The notes: generated by a model not told the origin, from the sequence alone. Shown: positions 39,986 to 49,872, counted from the first letter of the stretch. The stretch: DNA of 64,000 bases from Photobacterium kishitanii (GCF_003026355.1 NZ_PYON01000004.1:1-64000); one strand, 5' to 3'. Numbers and translations: made by a program.

Positions 39986-40013
39986 TTGACCTTACCTTAT
40001 AGCTACGTATAAT
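39986..40013 (+). promoter_or_regulatory. Sigma70 promoter of tRNA-Arg
   Basis: TTGACC at 39986-39991 and a perfect TATAAT at 40008-40013 are separated by 16 bp. The predicted start is about 25 bases before the tRNA, with a G+C-containing discriminator as is common in stringently controlled stable-RNA promoters. Confidence 0.85.
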
Positions 40014-40043
40014 CTTGCCTCGTAACCTCAGTTACACCATGAT

Positions 40044-40120
40044 GCGCCCTTAGCTCAGCTGGATAGAGCACGTCCCTTCTAAGGATGTGGTCGCAGGTTC
40101 GAATCCTGCAGGGCGTACCA
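40044..40120 (+). tRNA. tRNA-Arg (anticodon TCT)
   Basis: The 77-nt gene folds as a full cloverleaf: acceptor GCGCCCT/AGGGCGT, D-arm GCTC...GAGC, anticodon stem CGTCC/GGATG with loop CTTCTAA (anticodon TCT), T-arm GCAGG-TTCGAAT-CCTGC, and an encoded CCA end. It reads AGA/AGG codons. It has a strong promoter just upstream. Confidence 0.97.
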
Positions 40121-40297
40121 TCTTTCTCTCTTCTTGCTGTAATTTTCCTCGTTAATAAAACTCCCTTTTTCTACTATTGCTATTATTCCAAGCCTATTTT
40201 TCTCAGACACTACTGCTGAAAATTTTTCTAATTAGCTCGTTTTTCCAACATTTAAACTAAAAAAAAACGTCTAAAGGCGATTTTTTTCATTTTTCCC

Positions 40298-40325
40298 CTT
40301 GAAATGATATTTATAGGCCCTATCT
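40298..40325 (+). promoter_or_regulatory. Sigma32-like heat-shock promoter upstream of tig
   Basis: CTTGAAA at 40298-40304 matches the sigma32 -35 consensus exactly. After a 13-bp spacer comes CCCTATCT at 40318-40325, one mismatch from CCCCATNT. It lies about 240 bp before the tig start, so transcripts from it carry a long leader. Confidence 0.72.
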
Positions 40326-40371
40326 TGTAATGCAGTTATTAAAGAGATTGTTTCGTTGTAAGGTATCTACC

Positions 40372-40400
40372 TCGACGTCGCGCTTGCGTGCCGTTATAAT
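40372..40400 (+). promoter_or_regulatory. Possible sigma70 promoter for tig
   Basis: A perfect TATAAT at 40395-40400 is preceded at 17 bp by TCGACG, which matches four of six -35 positions. It would act beside the heat-shock promoter and give a leader of about 155 nt. An imperfect stem CTGATA-GTAG/CTAC-TATCAG at 40409-40435 would lie at the very 5' end. Confidence 0.6.
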
Positions 40401-40524
40401 AGCGCGCTCTGATAAGTAGGAACTCTACGTATCAGACTCTTTAAGAAAGAATTTAGGCGTTATGGTTTTCGAGCTGTAACACGAAAGGATGCCACCGTCA
40501 GTAAATGGCTGTTCGGCAACACCA

Positions 40525-40540
40525 CTCAGAAAACGCTGAG
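40525..40540 (+). promoter_or_regulatory. Small hairpin just upstream of tig ribosome-binding site
   Basis: CTCAG/CTGAG stem with loop AAAACG ends about 10 bases before the GAGG at 40549-40552, ahead of the tig ATG. It is short, so a regulatory role is only a possibility. Confidence 0.3.
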
Positions 40541-40562
40541 TTAAGTTTTGAGGTTAAATATA

Positions 40563-41861
40563 ATGCAAGTTACCGTTGAAACCACTGAAGGTCTAGAACG
40601 CCACCTAACTATTACAGTTCCTGCTGCAAACATCGAAGATGCAGTTGCTGCTGAACTACGTAAAATTGCTAAAACTCGTCGTTTCGACGGTTTCCGCCCA
40701 GGTAAAGCACCAATGAAGATGGTTGCTAAAATGTTTGGCGCATCTGTACGTCAAGACATCCTAGGTGAAGTAATGCACCGCCACTTTATCGAAGCTATCG
40801 TTAAAGAGCAGATCAATCCAGCAGGCGCACCAACTTTCACTCCAGTAGAAATTGCTGAAGGTAAAGATTTAGTGTTTAAAGCTTCTTTTGAAGTTTTCCC
40901 TGAGATCGAACTAGCGGGTCTAGATAAAGTTGTTGTTGAGAAGCCAGTTGTAACTGTAACTGATGCTGACGTTGACGGCATGCTAGATACACTACGCAAG
41001 CAGCAAGCAACTTGGACTGATGTTGAAGCAGCAGCTGAAGCAGATAGCCGTGTAACTATCGATTTCGTTGGTACTATCGATGGCGAAGAATTCGAAGGCG
41101 GTAAAGCTGAAGGTTTCGCACTTGCTATGGGCCAAGGTCGTATGATCCCTGGTTTCGAAGAAGGCGTTGTTGGTCATAAAGCAGGCGACGAGTTTACTGT
41201 AGAAGTAACTTTCCCTGAAGAATACCACGCAGAAAACCTAAAAGGTAAATCTGCAGCGTTTGCTATCACTCTTCATAAAGTTGAAGCACAACAGCTACCT
41301 GAACTAACTGAAGAGTTCGTTGCTAAGTTCGGCGTTGAAGACGGTTCTGTTGAAGGTCTTAAGACTGAAGTTCGTAAGAACATGGAACGTGAGCTTAAGC
41401 AAGCTGTTAAAGGTCGCATCAAAGATCAAGTTCTTAACGGTCTTGTTGAGCAGAACGACATCGCAGTTCCTACAGCGCTTATCGATCAAGAAATCGAAGC
41501 ACTACGTAAGCAAGCTGCACAACGTTTTGGCGGCGATGCTAAGAACATGCCTGAACTACCACGTGAATTGTTCGAAGAGCAAGCTAAGCGTCGTGTAGTT
41601 GTTGGCCTACTAGTTGGTGAAGTAATTAAAGCAGAAGAGCTAAAAGCAGACGAAGAGCGTGTTAACGCAATTATCGCTGAAATGGCTTCTGCATACGAAG
41701 ATCCAACAGAAGTAGTTAAATACTACGAAAGCAACGAGCAGCTAATGAACAATATGCGCAACGTTGCTCTAGAAGAGCAAGCAATTGACGCACTTCTAGC
41801 TAAAGCTCAGGTTTCAGATAAAGAAGTTAGCTTCAACGATCTAATGAATCCTGCTGCTTAA
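40563..41861 (+). CDS. tig: Trigger factor
   Basis: Ribosome-bound chaperone and prolyl isomerase that meets nascent chains at the exit tunnel. The 432-residue protein has the N-terminal ribosome-binding signature [12 protein letters not shown] near residue 43. The FKBP-like PPIase domain (about 150-245) includes [19 protein letters not shown], and the C-terminal chaperone arms are Glu/Lys-rich. I start at ATG 40563, the conserved MQVTVET start; the TTG at 40548 adds five non-conserved residues. Very biased codon use indicates high expression. First gene of the tig-clpP-clpX-lon block. Confidence 0.97.
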   Translation: MQVTVETTEGLERHLTITVPAANIEDAVAAELRKIAKTRRFDGFRPGKAPMKMVAKMFGASVRQDILGEVMHRHFIEAIVKEQINPAGAPTFTPVEIAEGKDLVFKASFEVFPEIELAGLDKVVVEKPVVTVTDADVDGMLDTLRKQQATWTDVEAAAEADSRVTIDFVGTIDGEEFEGGKAEGFALAMGQGRMIPGFEEGVVGHKAGDEFTVEVTFPEEYHAENLKGKSAAFAITLHKVEAQQLPELTEEFVAKFGVEDGSVEGLKTEVRKNMERELKQAVKGRIKDQVLNGLVEQNDIAVPTALIDQEIEALRKQAAQRFGGDAKNMPELPRELFEEQAKRRVVVGLLVGEVIKAEELKADEERVNAIIAEMASAYEDPTEVVKYYESNEQLMNNMRNVALEEQAIDALLAKAQVSDKEVSFNDLMNPAA

Positions 41862-41912
41862 TTTACTGAAATTACTGTAGAGATTTGACATTCTCTCAAG
41901 TCTTCTGCTAAC

Positions 41913-41946
41913 AATGGTCCGTGTGAATACTTTCATTCGGGCCATT
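41913..41946 (+). promoter_or_regulatory. Long stem-loop in the tig-clpP gap
   Basis: AATGGTCCG...CGGGCCATT plus inner GTGTGAA/TTCAT pairing forms a stem of about 15 bp with few mismatches. It is followed by TTATTTTAGG rather than a strong T-run, and the clpP SD begins right after it. It could be a partial terminator, an mRNA-processing site or a 5' stabiliser. Confidence 0.5.
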
Positions 41947-41966
41947 TATTTTAGGGAAATAAGATT

Positions 41967-42590
41967 ATGAGCTACCAAGCACAAAACGGCATGTCACCGA
42001 TTATGGATGCGCTGGTACCTATGGTGGTCGAGCAGACTTCTCGTGGTGAGCGTTCTTACGATATTTATTCCCGTCTCTTAAAAGAGCGCGTGATCTTTTT
42101 AACCGGTCAGGTTGAAGATCATATGGCTAACTTAGTTGTAGCCCAGTTGCTATTTTTGGAGTCTGAGAACCCAGACAAAGACATCTTCCTTTACATCAAC
42201 TCTCCAGGCGGTTCTGTAACTGCAGGTATGTCAATTTATGACACCATGCAGTTCATTAAACCAAATGTAAGTACAGTATGTATGGGTCAAGCATGTTCAA
42301 TGGGTGCATTCCTATTGGCTGGCGGCGCTAAGGGTAAACGTTACTGTCTACCTAATTCACGCGTTATGATTCACCAACCTCTTGGTGGCTTCCAGGGCCA
42401 AGCATCGGATATTCAAATCCATGCACAAGAAATTTTAACAATTAAACAACGTTTAAATGGGTTACTGGCTGAACATACTGGCCAACCATTAGAAATTGTT
42501 GAGCGTGATACAGATCGTGATAACTTTATGTCTGCAGATCAGGCAGTAGAGTACGGTCTTGTTGATGCGGTATTGAGTAAGCGCGACTAA
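41967..42590 (+). CDS. clpP: ATP-dependent Clp protease proteolytic subunit
   Basis: Self-compartmentalised serine protease tetradecamer that works with ClpX (and ClpA). The 207-residue protein has the complete triad: Ser111 in [11 protein letters not shown], His136 in [10 protein letters not shown] and Asp185 in [10 protein letters not shown]. The N-terminal segment (about 1-13) is likely a processed propeptide as in E. coli. It is 105 bp after tig and 111 bp before clpX, the usual gammaproteobacterial order. Confidence 0.98.
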   Translation: MSYQAQNGMSPIMDALVPMVVEQTSRGERSYDIYSRLLKERVIFLTGQVEDHMANLVVAQLLFLESENPDKDIFLYINSPGGSVTAGMSIYDTMQFIKPNVSTVCMGQACSMGAFLLAGGAKGKRYCLPNSRVMIHQPLGGFQGQASDIQIHAQEILTIKQRLNGLLAEHTGQPLEIVERDTDRDNFMSADQAVEYGLVDAVLSKRD

Positions 42591-42701
42591 AACAGTTTTA
42601 TTTTGCAATTCGCGATGCGGGTTTAGTAAAGCAAAATAAGTCGACTTGTTATACACTCAAGACAAGACAATGATGGGATACCCCAATAAAGAGGTTAGCG
42701 A

Positions 42702-43985
42702 ATGACAGATAAGCGAAAAGAGGGAAGTAGTAGCAAGCTACTTTACTGCTCTTTCTGTGGCAAAAGTCAGCATGAAGTTCGCAAGCTAATCGCCGGTCCT
42801 TCTGTTTATATTTGTGATGAGTGCGTTGATTTATGCAACGACATTATTCGCGAAGAAATCAAAGAAGTGATGACGAAAAGCGATAGCGACGAGCTGCCTA
42901 CTCCACAACAAATTCGTAACAACTTAGATGATTATGTCATCGGCCAATCACACGCTAAAAAAGTGTTGGCTGTTGCTGTATACAATCACTATAAGCGTCT
43001 ACGTAATGGCGACAAGAATAGTGATGGCGTTGAATTAGGTAAGAGTAATATCCTACTTATTGGTCCTACTGGTAGTGGTAAAACATTATTAGCAGAGACA
43101 TTAGCGCGTATGCTTGATGTACCGTTTACAATGGCTGATGCTACTACCTTAACTGAAGCTGGTTATGTTGGTGAAGACGTTGAAAACATCATTCAAAAGC
43201 TGCTACAAAAATGTGATTATGACGTAGCCAAAGCCGAGCGCGGCATTGTGTACATCGATGAGATCGATAAAATCTCACGTAAGTCAGATAATCCATCAAT
43301 TACACGTGATGTATCAGGTGAAGGTGTTCAGCAGGCATTGCTGAAACTGATCGAAGGTACTGTTGCTTCTGTTCCGCCACAAGGTGGTCGTAAGCATCCT
43401 CAACAAGAGTTCTTGCAAGTTGATACTTCTAAGATCCTCTTTATCTGTGGTGGTGCATTTGCCGGCCTAGATAAAGTTGTTGAGCAACGTGTAGCAACAG
43501 GTACTGGCATCGGTTTTGCTGCTGATGTACGTTCAAAAGACCAAACAGATACATTAAGTGATTTGTTTAAGAAAGTTGAACCACAAGATTTGGTGAAGTA
43601 CGGTTTAATTCCTGAATTCATCGGTCGTCTACCTGTTACAGCAACGCTTGGTGAACTTGACCAAGAAGCGCTAGTTCAAATTCTACGTGAGCCTAAGAAT
43701 GCCCTTACTAAACAGTATGCAGCATTACTAGCACTTGAAAACGTTGAGTTAGAATTCCGCGATGATGCTTTGATTGCAATTGCTAAAAAAGCAATGGATC
43801 GTAAAACAGGCGCTCGTGGCCTACGTTCTATTGTTGAAGCAGTGTTACTTGATACCATGTATGAGCTTCCGTCTCTAGAAGGTATTAGTAAAGTTGTTAT
43901 TGATGAGTCTGTAATTAACGGTGAGTCAGAACCATTACTGATTTTCGAAAATACAGAAACACAAGAAGCGGCTAGTGCTGAGTAA
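42702..43985 (+). CDS. clpX: ATP-dependent Clp protease ATP-binding subunit ClpX
   Basis: AAA+ unfoldase feeding ClpP. The 427-residue protein has the N-terminal zinc-binding domain (CSFCGKSQ near residue 15, CDECVDLC near residue 37). Walker A GPTGSGKT lies near residue 119, followed by Walker [10 protein letters not shown] near residue 182. The ClpP-docking IGF loop lies in [12 protein letters not shown] near residue 270. Its substrates should include sigma S delivered by the RssB encoded at 35.3 kb. Ends in a hairpin terminator before lon. Confidence 0.98.
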   Translation: MTDKRKEGSSSKLLYCSFCGKSQHEVRKLIAGPSVYICDECVDLCNDIIREEIKEVMTKSDSDELPTPQQIRNNLDDYVIGQSHAKKVLAVAVYNHYKRLRNGDKNSDGVELGKSNILLIGPTGSGKTLLAETLARMLDVPFTMADATTLTEAGYVGEDVENIIQKLLQKCDYDVAKAERGIVYIDEIDKISRKSDNPSITRDVSGEGVQQALLKLIEGTVASVPPQGGRKHPQQEFLQVDTSKILFICGGAFAGLDKVVEQRVATGTGIGFAADVRSKDQTDTLSDLFKKVEPQDLVKYGLIPEFIGRLPVTATLGELDQEALVQILREPKNALTKQYAALLALENVELEFRDDALIAIAKKAMDRKTGARGLRSIVEAVLLDTMYELPSLEGISKVVIDESVINGESEPLLIFENTETQEAASAE

Positions 43986-44011
43986 GTGCTTAATATCTGC
44001 ACATAAAAGCT

Positions 44012-44038
44012 AAAAAAGGGAGGCTTTTGCCTCCTTTT
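44012..44038 (+). terminator. Intrinsic terminator of clpX
   Basis: A-run, GGAGGC, loop TTTT, GCCTCC and TTTTC, 26 bp past the clpX stop. Confidence 0.82.
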
Positions 44039-44060
44039 CTATTTTCTGACATTTCATACA

Positions 44061-44087
44061 TTGAAACTTGATGCTTCACCCCCATAT
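44061..44087 (+). promoter_or_regulatory. Sigma32 heat-shock promoter of lon
   Basis: TTGAAA at 44061-44066, 13-bp spacer, and CCCCATAT at 44080-44087 match the sigma32 consensus CTTGAAA-N13-CCCCATNT at all but the first -35 base. It lies about 100 bp before the lon ATG. lon is a classical heat-shock gene. Confidence 0.85.
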
Positions 44088-44182
44088 ACTCAATATAAGC
44101 TAACTCTAATCGTATTAAGTAACTGTACTGTATCCAGTTGGGTTATTTAATACGATTAGTATGGACAGGAAGAGAGAAGAAT

Positions 44183-46546
44183 ATGAACCTGGAGCGTTCT
44201 GAGCGCCTTGAGATCCCGGTTCTACCTCTACGTGATGTAGTGGTATACCCTCATATGGTTATTCCATTGTTTGTGGGCCGGGAAAAATCAATTCGTTGCC
44301 TTGAGTCGGCAATGGAAAACAATAAACAGATCCTGCTGGTTGCTCAAAAAGAAGCTTCCACAGATGAACCGTCGATCACTGATCTTTATGATGTTGGTAC
44401 TGTTGCAACGATTCTTCAACTATTGAAATTACCAGATGGTACGGTAAAAGTGTTGGTCGAAGGCCAACAACGAGCCAAAGTTGAAGATCTTGCTGATGAT
44501 GAGTTTTTTACTGCTAATGCTGAATTTTTGGTTACGCCAACAATGGATGAGCGTGAGCAGGAAGTTTTAGTTCGAACTGCAATTAGTCAGTTTGAAGGCT
44601 TTATTAAACTTAATAAAAAGATTCCACCAGAAGTATTAACATCCCTTAATGGCATTGATGATGCAGCGCGCCTTGCAGATACTATCGCAGCGCACATGCC
44701 TCTGAAATTAGCCGATAAGCAAAAAGTACTAGAAATTGTTGATATCACAGAACGATTAGAGTTCTTGATGGCGATGATGGAATCTGAAATTGATCTACTG
44801 CAAGTTGAAAAACGTATCCGTGGACGCGTTAAAAAGCAGATGGAGAAGAGTCAGCGCGAGTACTATCTTAACGAACAAATGAAAGCTATCCAGAAAGAAC
44901 TGGGTGAGCTTGATGATGCACCTGATGAATTTGAAGCGTTAAAGCTGAAGATTGAAGAATCTAAGATGCCTACTGAAGCTCGTGAGAAAACCGAGCAAGA
45001 ATTACAGAAACTGAAGATGATGTCACCGATGTCAGCTGAAGCAACGGTAGTTCGTGGCTACATTGATTGGATGCTAAGTGTGCCTTGGCATAAACGCTCT
45101 AAAGTTAAAAAGAACCTCGCTAAAGCGGAAGAAATTCTTAACGCTGATCACTATGGTTTAGAGCGTGTTAAAGAACGTATTCTTGAATATTTAGCCGTTC
45201 AAAGTCGAGTTAATAAGCTTAAGGGTCCAATCCTTTGTCTTGTGGGTCCTCCTGGTGTGGGTAAAACTTCTCTAGGGCAATCTATTGCAGCTGCAACCGG
45301 ACGTAAGTACGTACGCATGGCATTAGGTGGTGTGCGTGATGAAGCGGAAATTCGTGGTCATCGTCGTACTTACATTGGTTCTATGCCAGGTAAGTTAATT
45401 CAGAAAATGGCAAAAGTGGAAGTGAAAAACCCATTATTCCTATTAGATGAAATTGACAAAATGTCTTCTGATATGCGTGGCGATCCAGCATCAGCATTAT
45501 TGGAAGTATTAGACCCTGAGCAAAATAGTTCGTTTAACGATCATTACTTAGAAGTTGATTATGACTTATCTGATGTGATGTTTGTGGCAACGTCGAACTC
45601 AATGAATATTCCAGGACCATTGCTTGATCGTATGGAAGTTATTCGTCTTTCTGGCTATACCGAAGATGAAAAACTGAACATCGCTAAAAATCATTTACTT
45701 GATAAGCAAATCCAGCGTAATGGATTAAAGCCTAGCGAGTTGACGATTGAAGATTCAGCATTAATTGGCATTATTCGTTACTACACTCGTGAAGCGGGTG
45801 TACGTAGTCTTGAGCGTGAAATTTCTAAGCTATGCCGTAAAGCAGTAAAAGAAATTTTATTGAACAAAGACATCAAGCACGTTTCTATTAGCCAAGAAAA
45901 CCTTAAAGATTATTTAGGTGTACAGCGTTGCGATTATGGTAAAGCTGATGAAAGTAACCGTGTTGGTCAAGTAACCGGTCTTGCGTGGACTGAAGTCGGT
46001 GGTGATTTATTAACTATCGAAACTGAATCTATGCCTGGCAAGGGTAAACTGACATACACTGGTTCTTTGGGCGATGTGATGCAAGAGTCTATTCAGGCGG
46101 CAATGACAGTAGTACGTAGTCGTGCTGAACGTTTGGGCATTGCGAGCGATTTTTACGAAAAACGCGATATTCATGTTCACGTTCCTGAAGGTGCAACGCC
46201 AAAAGATGGCCCAAGTGCAGGTATTGCAATGTGTACTGCCTTGGTATCTAGCTTAACGGGAAATCCAGTACGTGCTGATGTTGCTATGACAGGTGAAATC
46301 ACATTACGTGGTGAAGTATTACCGATTGGCGGCTTAAAAGAGAAGCTATTAGCAGCTCACCGTGGTGGTATTAAGACGGTGTTAATTCCAAAAGAAAATG
46401 AGCGTGATCTAGAAGAAATTCCAGAGAATGTGATTGCTGATTTGGAAGTGCGACCTGTACGTTGGATTGATGAAGTGCTAACGATAGCATTGCAGAATAA
46501 TCCAGCAGGCATTGAGTTAGTCAATGCGCAAAATAGTGACCTATAG
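44183..46546 (+). CDS. lon: ATP-dependent Lon protease
   Basis: Homohexameric AAA+ serine protease that degrades misfolded and regulatory proteins. The 787-residue protein has the N-terminal substrate domain ([15 protein letters not shown], residues 9-23). Walker [14 protein letters not shown] lies near residue 355, and the catalytic dyad is Ser678 in KDGPSAG and Lys721 in [15 protein letters not shown] start at ATG 44183, which matches the family start [12 protein letters not shown] and follows AGGAAGAGAGAAG; the frame extension to 44138 is not conserved. Flanked by a heat-shock promoter and a strong terminator, so an independent unit. Confidence 0.98.
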   Translation: MNLERSERLEIPVLPLRDVVVYPHMVIPLFVGREKSIRCLESAMENNKQILLVAQKEASTDEPSITDLYDVGTVATILQLLKLPDGTVKVLVEGQQRAKVEDLADDEFFTANAEFLVTPTMDEREQEVLVRTAISQFEGFIKLNKKIPPEVLTSLNGIDDAARLADTIAAHMPLKLADKQKVLEIVDITERLEFLMAMMESEIDLLQVEKRIRGRVKKQMEKSQREYYLNEQMKAIQKELGELDDAPDEFEALKLKIEESKMPTEAREKTEQELQKLKMMSPMSAEATVVRGYIDWMLSVPWHKRSKVKKNLAKAEEILNADHYGLERVKERILEYLAVQSRVNKLKGPILCLVGPPGVGKTSLGQSIAAATGRKYVRMALGGVRDEAEIRGHRRTYIGSMPGKLIQKMAKVEVKNPLFLLDEIDKMSSDMRGDPASALLEVLDPEQNSSFNDHYLEVDYDLSDVMFVATSNSMNIPGPLLDRMEVIRLSGYTEDEKLNIAKNHLLDKQIQRNGLKPSELTIEDSALIGIIRYYTREAGVRSLEREISKLCRKAVKEILLNKDIKHVSISQENLKDYLGVQRCDYGKADESNRVGQVTGLAWTEVGGDLLTIETESMPGKGKLTYTGSLGDVMQESIQAAMTVVRSRAERLGIASDFYEKRDIHVHVPEGATPKDGPSAGIAMCTALVSSLTGNPVRADVAMTGEITLRGEVLPIGGLKEKLLAAHRGGIKTVLIPKENERDLEEIPENVIADLEVRPVRWIDEVLTIALQNNPAGIELVNAQNSDL

Positions 46547-46561
46547 CAAAATTAGTTAAAG

Positions 46562-46603
46562 AAAAAACGCTTTCAAGGCTAAAAACCTTGTCAGCGTTTT
46601 TTT
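46562..46603 (+). terminator. Intrinsic terminator of lon
   Basis: AAAAAACGCT...CAAGG pairs with CCTTG...AGCGTTTTTTT around CTAAAAA; strong T-run. Confidence 0.9.
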
Positions 46604-46773
46604 GTGTGGCTATAAGGTACATCTAATCCGCATCATGCGAACTGATTTTAAGCGTTGATAGCCATTTACAGTGGGCTATTAAGGCAATAATGTTTTTCTA
46701 TTTGATTACTATTACGTGACGTATCTATCTAAACATAGCGTTGTAATCAAGGTTCATTTAAGAGGATCTAATT

Positions 46774-47046
46774 GTGAACAAAAATCAACTAGTTGATAAA
46801 ATCGCAGAAAGTGCTGATATTTCTAAAGCTTCTGCTGGCCGTGCTCTTGATGCATTCATTGAAACTGTTAGTGAGACCCTACAAAAGGGTGATCAGGTTG
46901 CATTAGTTGGTTTTGGTACTTTCTCTGTTCGTGAGCGTGCTGCACGTACAGGCCGTAATCCACAAACAGGTGCTGAGATTCAAATTGCAGCAGCAAAAGT
47001 TCCTGGTTTCAAGCCAGGTAAAGCGCTTAAAGATTCTGTAAACTAA
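46774..47046 (+). CDS. hupB: DNA-binding protein HU-beta
   Basis: Nucleoid protein of 90 residues, starting [18 protein letters not shown] and containing the HU arm signature [14 protein letters not shown] near residue 60 that inserts into the DNA minor groove. Its GTG start is preceded by AAGAGGAT. Conserved position between lon and ppiD. Followed by an intrinsic terminator. The very regular codon use suggests high expression. Confidence 0.97.
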   Translation: MNKNQLVDKIAESADISKASAGRALDAFIETVSETLQKGDQVALVGFGTFSVRERAARTGRNPQTGAEIQIAAAKVPGFKPGKALKDSVN

Positions 47047-47132
47047 AAGCAATGGGTGTAAGCCCACTGTTTTGTCATGTTTTCATGGCTTAAAAATTGC
47101 TACCGGAAAGAGTATACTTATTTCGGTACGAT

Positions 47133-47161
47133 AAAGGCGCATCGGTTGATGCGCTTTTTTT
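47133..47161 (+). terminator. Intrinsic terminator of hupB
   Basis: GCGCATC/GATGCGC stem with loop GGTT and a seven-T run. A weaker hairpin (CAATGGG/CCCACTG) lies between it and the hupB stop. Confidence 0.88.
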
Positions 47162-47475
47162 ACTTATAAAAGAGCCTGATAGACAACGTATTATGACGGA
47201 TATTAAATGTGATATTCATTATAATGTTGTTTAATTGAGTTTATGTAACAATTCTCTGTGCTGTGTGTGGCTTATCGGTCGCAGGTTATCTATATTGATA
47301 AGACTAGGTTAATTAAGACTTGGTTATCGATATAGCAGTAGCTATTCAGTTGTTGTTATATAACATGTAGTAAATAGTATGGTGCGGTCATCATGGTGAT
47401 GCCGGTAGCATTATGCATAAATTTGATAGTAGTTCGAAACCGAGCCAGATCGAACAGTAGGAGAGACGGCAGATT
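47162..47475. other. Intergenic region before ppiD
   Basis: About 314 bp, A+T-rich. It should hold the ppiD promoter; no convincing promoter hexamers, operators or small genes were found. Confidence 0.4.
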
Positions 47476-49368
47476 ATGATGGAGCGATTGCGCGAAGGCG
47501 CTAACAGCATCTGGGTTAAGATTATTCTAAGCCTAATTATTTTATCTTTTGTATTTGCTGGCGTCGGCAGTTATCTGGCGAGTGGTAATGAGCAAGTTGC
47601 AGCAAAGATTAACGGTAAAGAAATCAGCCAACGTCAGTTTGAGCAAGTTTACCAAAATGAACGTAACCGTATGCAACAGCGTATGGGCGATTACTTTTCA
47701 ACTTTGATGAGCGATCCTGCTTATGTGAAGCAATTCCGTCAAAGTGTATTAGATCGTATGGTCAATGATGAACTGATTCAACAACGTGCTGATAAGCTTG
47801 GCCTTAGTGTTAGTGATGCCCAAGTTAAACAAGAAATTCTTGCGATGCCAGCATTTGCCGTTGATGGTGTATTTAATAACGAGCAATACAACATGGCACT
47901 ACGCCGTGCGGGCTTTACACCGGATCAGTTTGCAGAAACAATCCGTAAAGACATGCTGCGTCAACAGTTCTTATCAGCATTACAAGGTAGTGACTTTGTA
48001 CTGAGCGATGAAGCTGATGAGTTACGTAAACTTGAATCACAGCAACGTGTTGTACGTACTTTAACGCTGAATTTAGCTGACTTTACTCAAAAAGTGAAAG
48101 TGACAGATAAAGAAGCGCAAGATTTTTACGACCAAAACCCGAACTTGTTCACTCGACCTGCACAAATCAAAGTGTCTTACATTGAGCTATCAGGTAAAGG
48201 CTTAACCAAAGATATTAAAATCTCAGAGCAAGCTGCTGAAACATACTATAAAGATAATCAAGCTAAGTTCAGCACTGCAGAAGAGCGTGAAGTTAGCCAT
48301 ATATTAGTGAAAGGCGATACAGCAGCCGCGAAAGCTAAAGCTGAAGCATTGCTGGCGAAGCTACAAAATGGCGCTAATTTTGCTGAAGTTGCTAAGCAAT
48401 CATCTGACGACACATTCAGTGCGAAAGATGGCGGTAAACTAGAATGGTTCACGAAAGGTATGATGGACCCAGCGTTTGAACAAGAAGCTTTTGCTCTTGC
48501 AAAACCGGGTGATATGTCAGGTTTAGTGAAGTCATCATTTGGTTACCACATCATTTTACTTGATGGTATTAAACCTGGAAAAGTACAACCATTTGCTGAC
48601 GTGAAAGCGAAAATTGTTGCCGAATTACAGCAACAACAATCAGCTGATGAGTTCTATAAGCTGAAAAGTAAGTTAGCAGAAGTTGCTTTTGAATCACCTG
48701 ATTCGCTAGATGCAGCAGCTAAAGCTGTAAATGCAAAAATTGTTCATACTGATTACATCACACCTGCAGCAGAAAAAGGTGTATTGGCGAATAAGCAAGT
48801 TCAAGAGACACTACAAAGTCCAGAAGTTCATGATGATGGTATGAACTCAGATGTGATTGAGTTAGGTCCTGAGCATGTGATTGTTGTACGTGTTGATGAT
48901 GCTCGTGCACAAGCAGTACTGCCATTTAAAGATGTGACAGCGAAAGTAAATGCGATGGTTGCTAGCCAAAAAGGTGAGCAGCAAGCACAAGCGAAAGCTG
49001 ATGAGATTATTGCAGACTTACGTAAAGGTAAGGACGATATTGTCGCTAAAGATGGCTTAAGCTTCTCTGGTGAACAAACAATTAATCGTTCAGGCCCAGA
49101 CGCTAATATTTCAAATGTAGCGTTTAGCTTACCTAAGCCAACAGCAGGTAAAGCAACTTACGGTATGGCACGTGATAACAACGGTAATGTTGAAATCATT
49201 GCACTGGATAAAGTTGTAAATATGAAGTTGGCTGGCGATAAAGTAAGTAGCCAGTTTGAAGAGCAAATTGGGCAAATGTTTGCTCAAGAAGATCTTGCTG
49301 CCACGTTGAAAACATTGCGTGAATCAGCAGAGATTAGCTACCCAATGCAAGACTCATCGAAAGATTAA
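47476..49368 (+). CDS. ppiD: Periplasmic chaperone / SurA-like PPIase-domain protein PpiD
   Basis: The 630-residue protein is anchored by one N-terminal helix (about 16-34, VKIILSLIILSFVFAGVGSY), with the rest in the periplasm. A SurA-N-like chaperone region follows, then a parvulin domain (about 268-365; REVSHILVKGD, FSAKDGGKLEWFTKGMM, SFGYHIILL). PpiD sits next to SecYEG and assists folding of exported proteins. Tandem ATG codons at 47476 and 47479 follow GGAGAG. Followed by a strong terminator. Confidence 0.95.
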   Translation: MMERLREGANSIWVKIILSLIILSFVFAGVGSYLASGNEQVAAKINGKEISQRQFEQVYQNERNRMQQRMGDYFSTLMSDPAYVKQFRQSVLDRMVNDELIQQRADKLGLSVSDAQVKQEILAMPAFAVDGVFNNEQYNMALRRAGFTPDQFAETIRKDMLRQQFLSALQGSDFVLSDEADELRKLESQQRVVRTLTLNLADFTQKVKVTDKEAQDFYDQNPNLFTRPAQIKVSYIELSGKGLTKDIKISEQAAETYYKDNQAKFSTAEEREVSHILVKGDTAAAKAKAEALLAKLQNGANFAEVAKQSSDDTFSAKDGGKLEWFTKGMMDPAFEQEAFALAKPGDMSGLVKSSFGYHIILLDGIKPGKVQPFADVKAKIVAELQQQQSADEFYKLKSKLAEVAFESPDSLDAAAKAVNAKIVHTDYITPAAEKGVLANKQVQETLQSPEVHDDGMNSDVIELGPEHVIVVRVDDARAQAVLPFKDVTAKVNAMVASQKGEQQAQAKADEIIADLRKGKDDIVAKDGLSFSGEQTINRSGPDANISNVAFSLPKPTAGKATYGMARDNNGNVEIIALDKVVNMKLAGDKVSSQFEEQIGQMFAQEDLAATLKTLRESAEISYPMQDSSKD

Positions 49369-49383
49369 TTGAAACGGTAATGT

Positions 49384-49422
49384 AAAAAGACGAGCCGTCT
49401 TGTGCGGCTCGTCTTTTTTTTT
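49384..49422 (+). terminator. Intrinsic terminator of ppiD
   Basis: AAAAAGACGAGCCG pairs with CGGCTCGTCTTTTT around TCTTGTG, with a nine-T run; among the strongest in the window. Confidence 0.92.
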
Positions 49423-49505
49423 GCTTAAAATAGTCTTGGTTGCTGTTATTAATGGTTCATTGTTGCATATCATTTGTGCTCTAGTTAATTATTAAGGGAA
49501 TGAAA

Positions 49506-49802
49506 ATGACAGTAAAATATCAGCTGTTTAAAGCTATCGTTGTTGCCGGTACGCTAGTGTTAGCACCTGCGGTTTATGCAAATTCAGACCAACATAAAGG
49601 CATTGATATTATTGTAAATATTAATGATGCTAATGCCGAGCAGCTTGATAACTTATTGGTAGGGATTGGACCTGACAAGGCAGAAAATATTATTCAATAT
49701 AGAACTAAGTATGGCAAATTTGTATCAGTTGATGATCTTGCCAAAGTGAAAGGTATTGGGGCGTCAACGGTGGATAAAAATCGTAATCGAATTAAATTGT
49801 AG
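49506..49802 (+). CDS. ComEA-like helix-hairpin-helix periplasmic DNA-binding protein
   Basis: About 98 residues: a signal peptide (MTVKYQLFKAIVVAG through about residue 27, likely cut after VYA). Then comes a ComEA-type helix-hairpin-helix domain with VNINDANAEQLDNLLVGIG and KVKGIGASTVDKN, giving two HhH motifs. In Vibrio, the periplasmic ComEA ratchets incoming DNA during natural transformation; this protein fits that size and topology. I use ATG 49506, correctly spaced from AAGGGA (49494-49499), because the ATG at 49500 abuts that SD. Flanked by terminators on both sides. A direct competence role is inferred. Confidence 0.87.
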   Translation: MTVKYQLFKAIVVAGTLVLAPAVYANSDQHKGIDIIVNINDANAEQLDNLLVGIGPDKAENIIQYRTKYGKFVSVDDLAKVKGIGASTVDKNRNRIKL

Positions 49803-49830
49803 TCATTAATGGTTTGGGTTTTATCTATCA

Positions 49831-49856
49831 CGACAGGCTTTAGCCTGTCGTTTTTT
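49831..49856. terminator. Terminator between ComEA-like and rhombosortase genes
   Basis: CGACAGGC/GCCTGTCG perfect stem with TTTA loop and T6 on the plus strand, between convergent genes. Confidence 0.88.
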
Positions 49857-49872
49857 GCATATTAGAGTGCGT

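Noticed and set aside
40044-40120. tRNA-Arg as an integration site for a genomic island
   Set aside because: No integrase, no direct repeat of the tRNA 3' end and only housekeeping genes follow.
47400-47412. GCCGGTAGCAT as an RfaH ops element
   Set aside because: It differs from the ops core at key positions and precedes ppiD, not a polysaccharide operon.
47413-47460. 15-codon frame just before ppiD as a leader peptide
   Set aside because: No ribosome-binding site, no regulatory codon run and no attenuator hairpin follow it.
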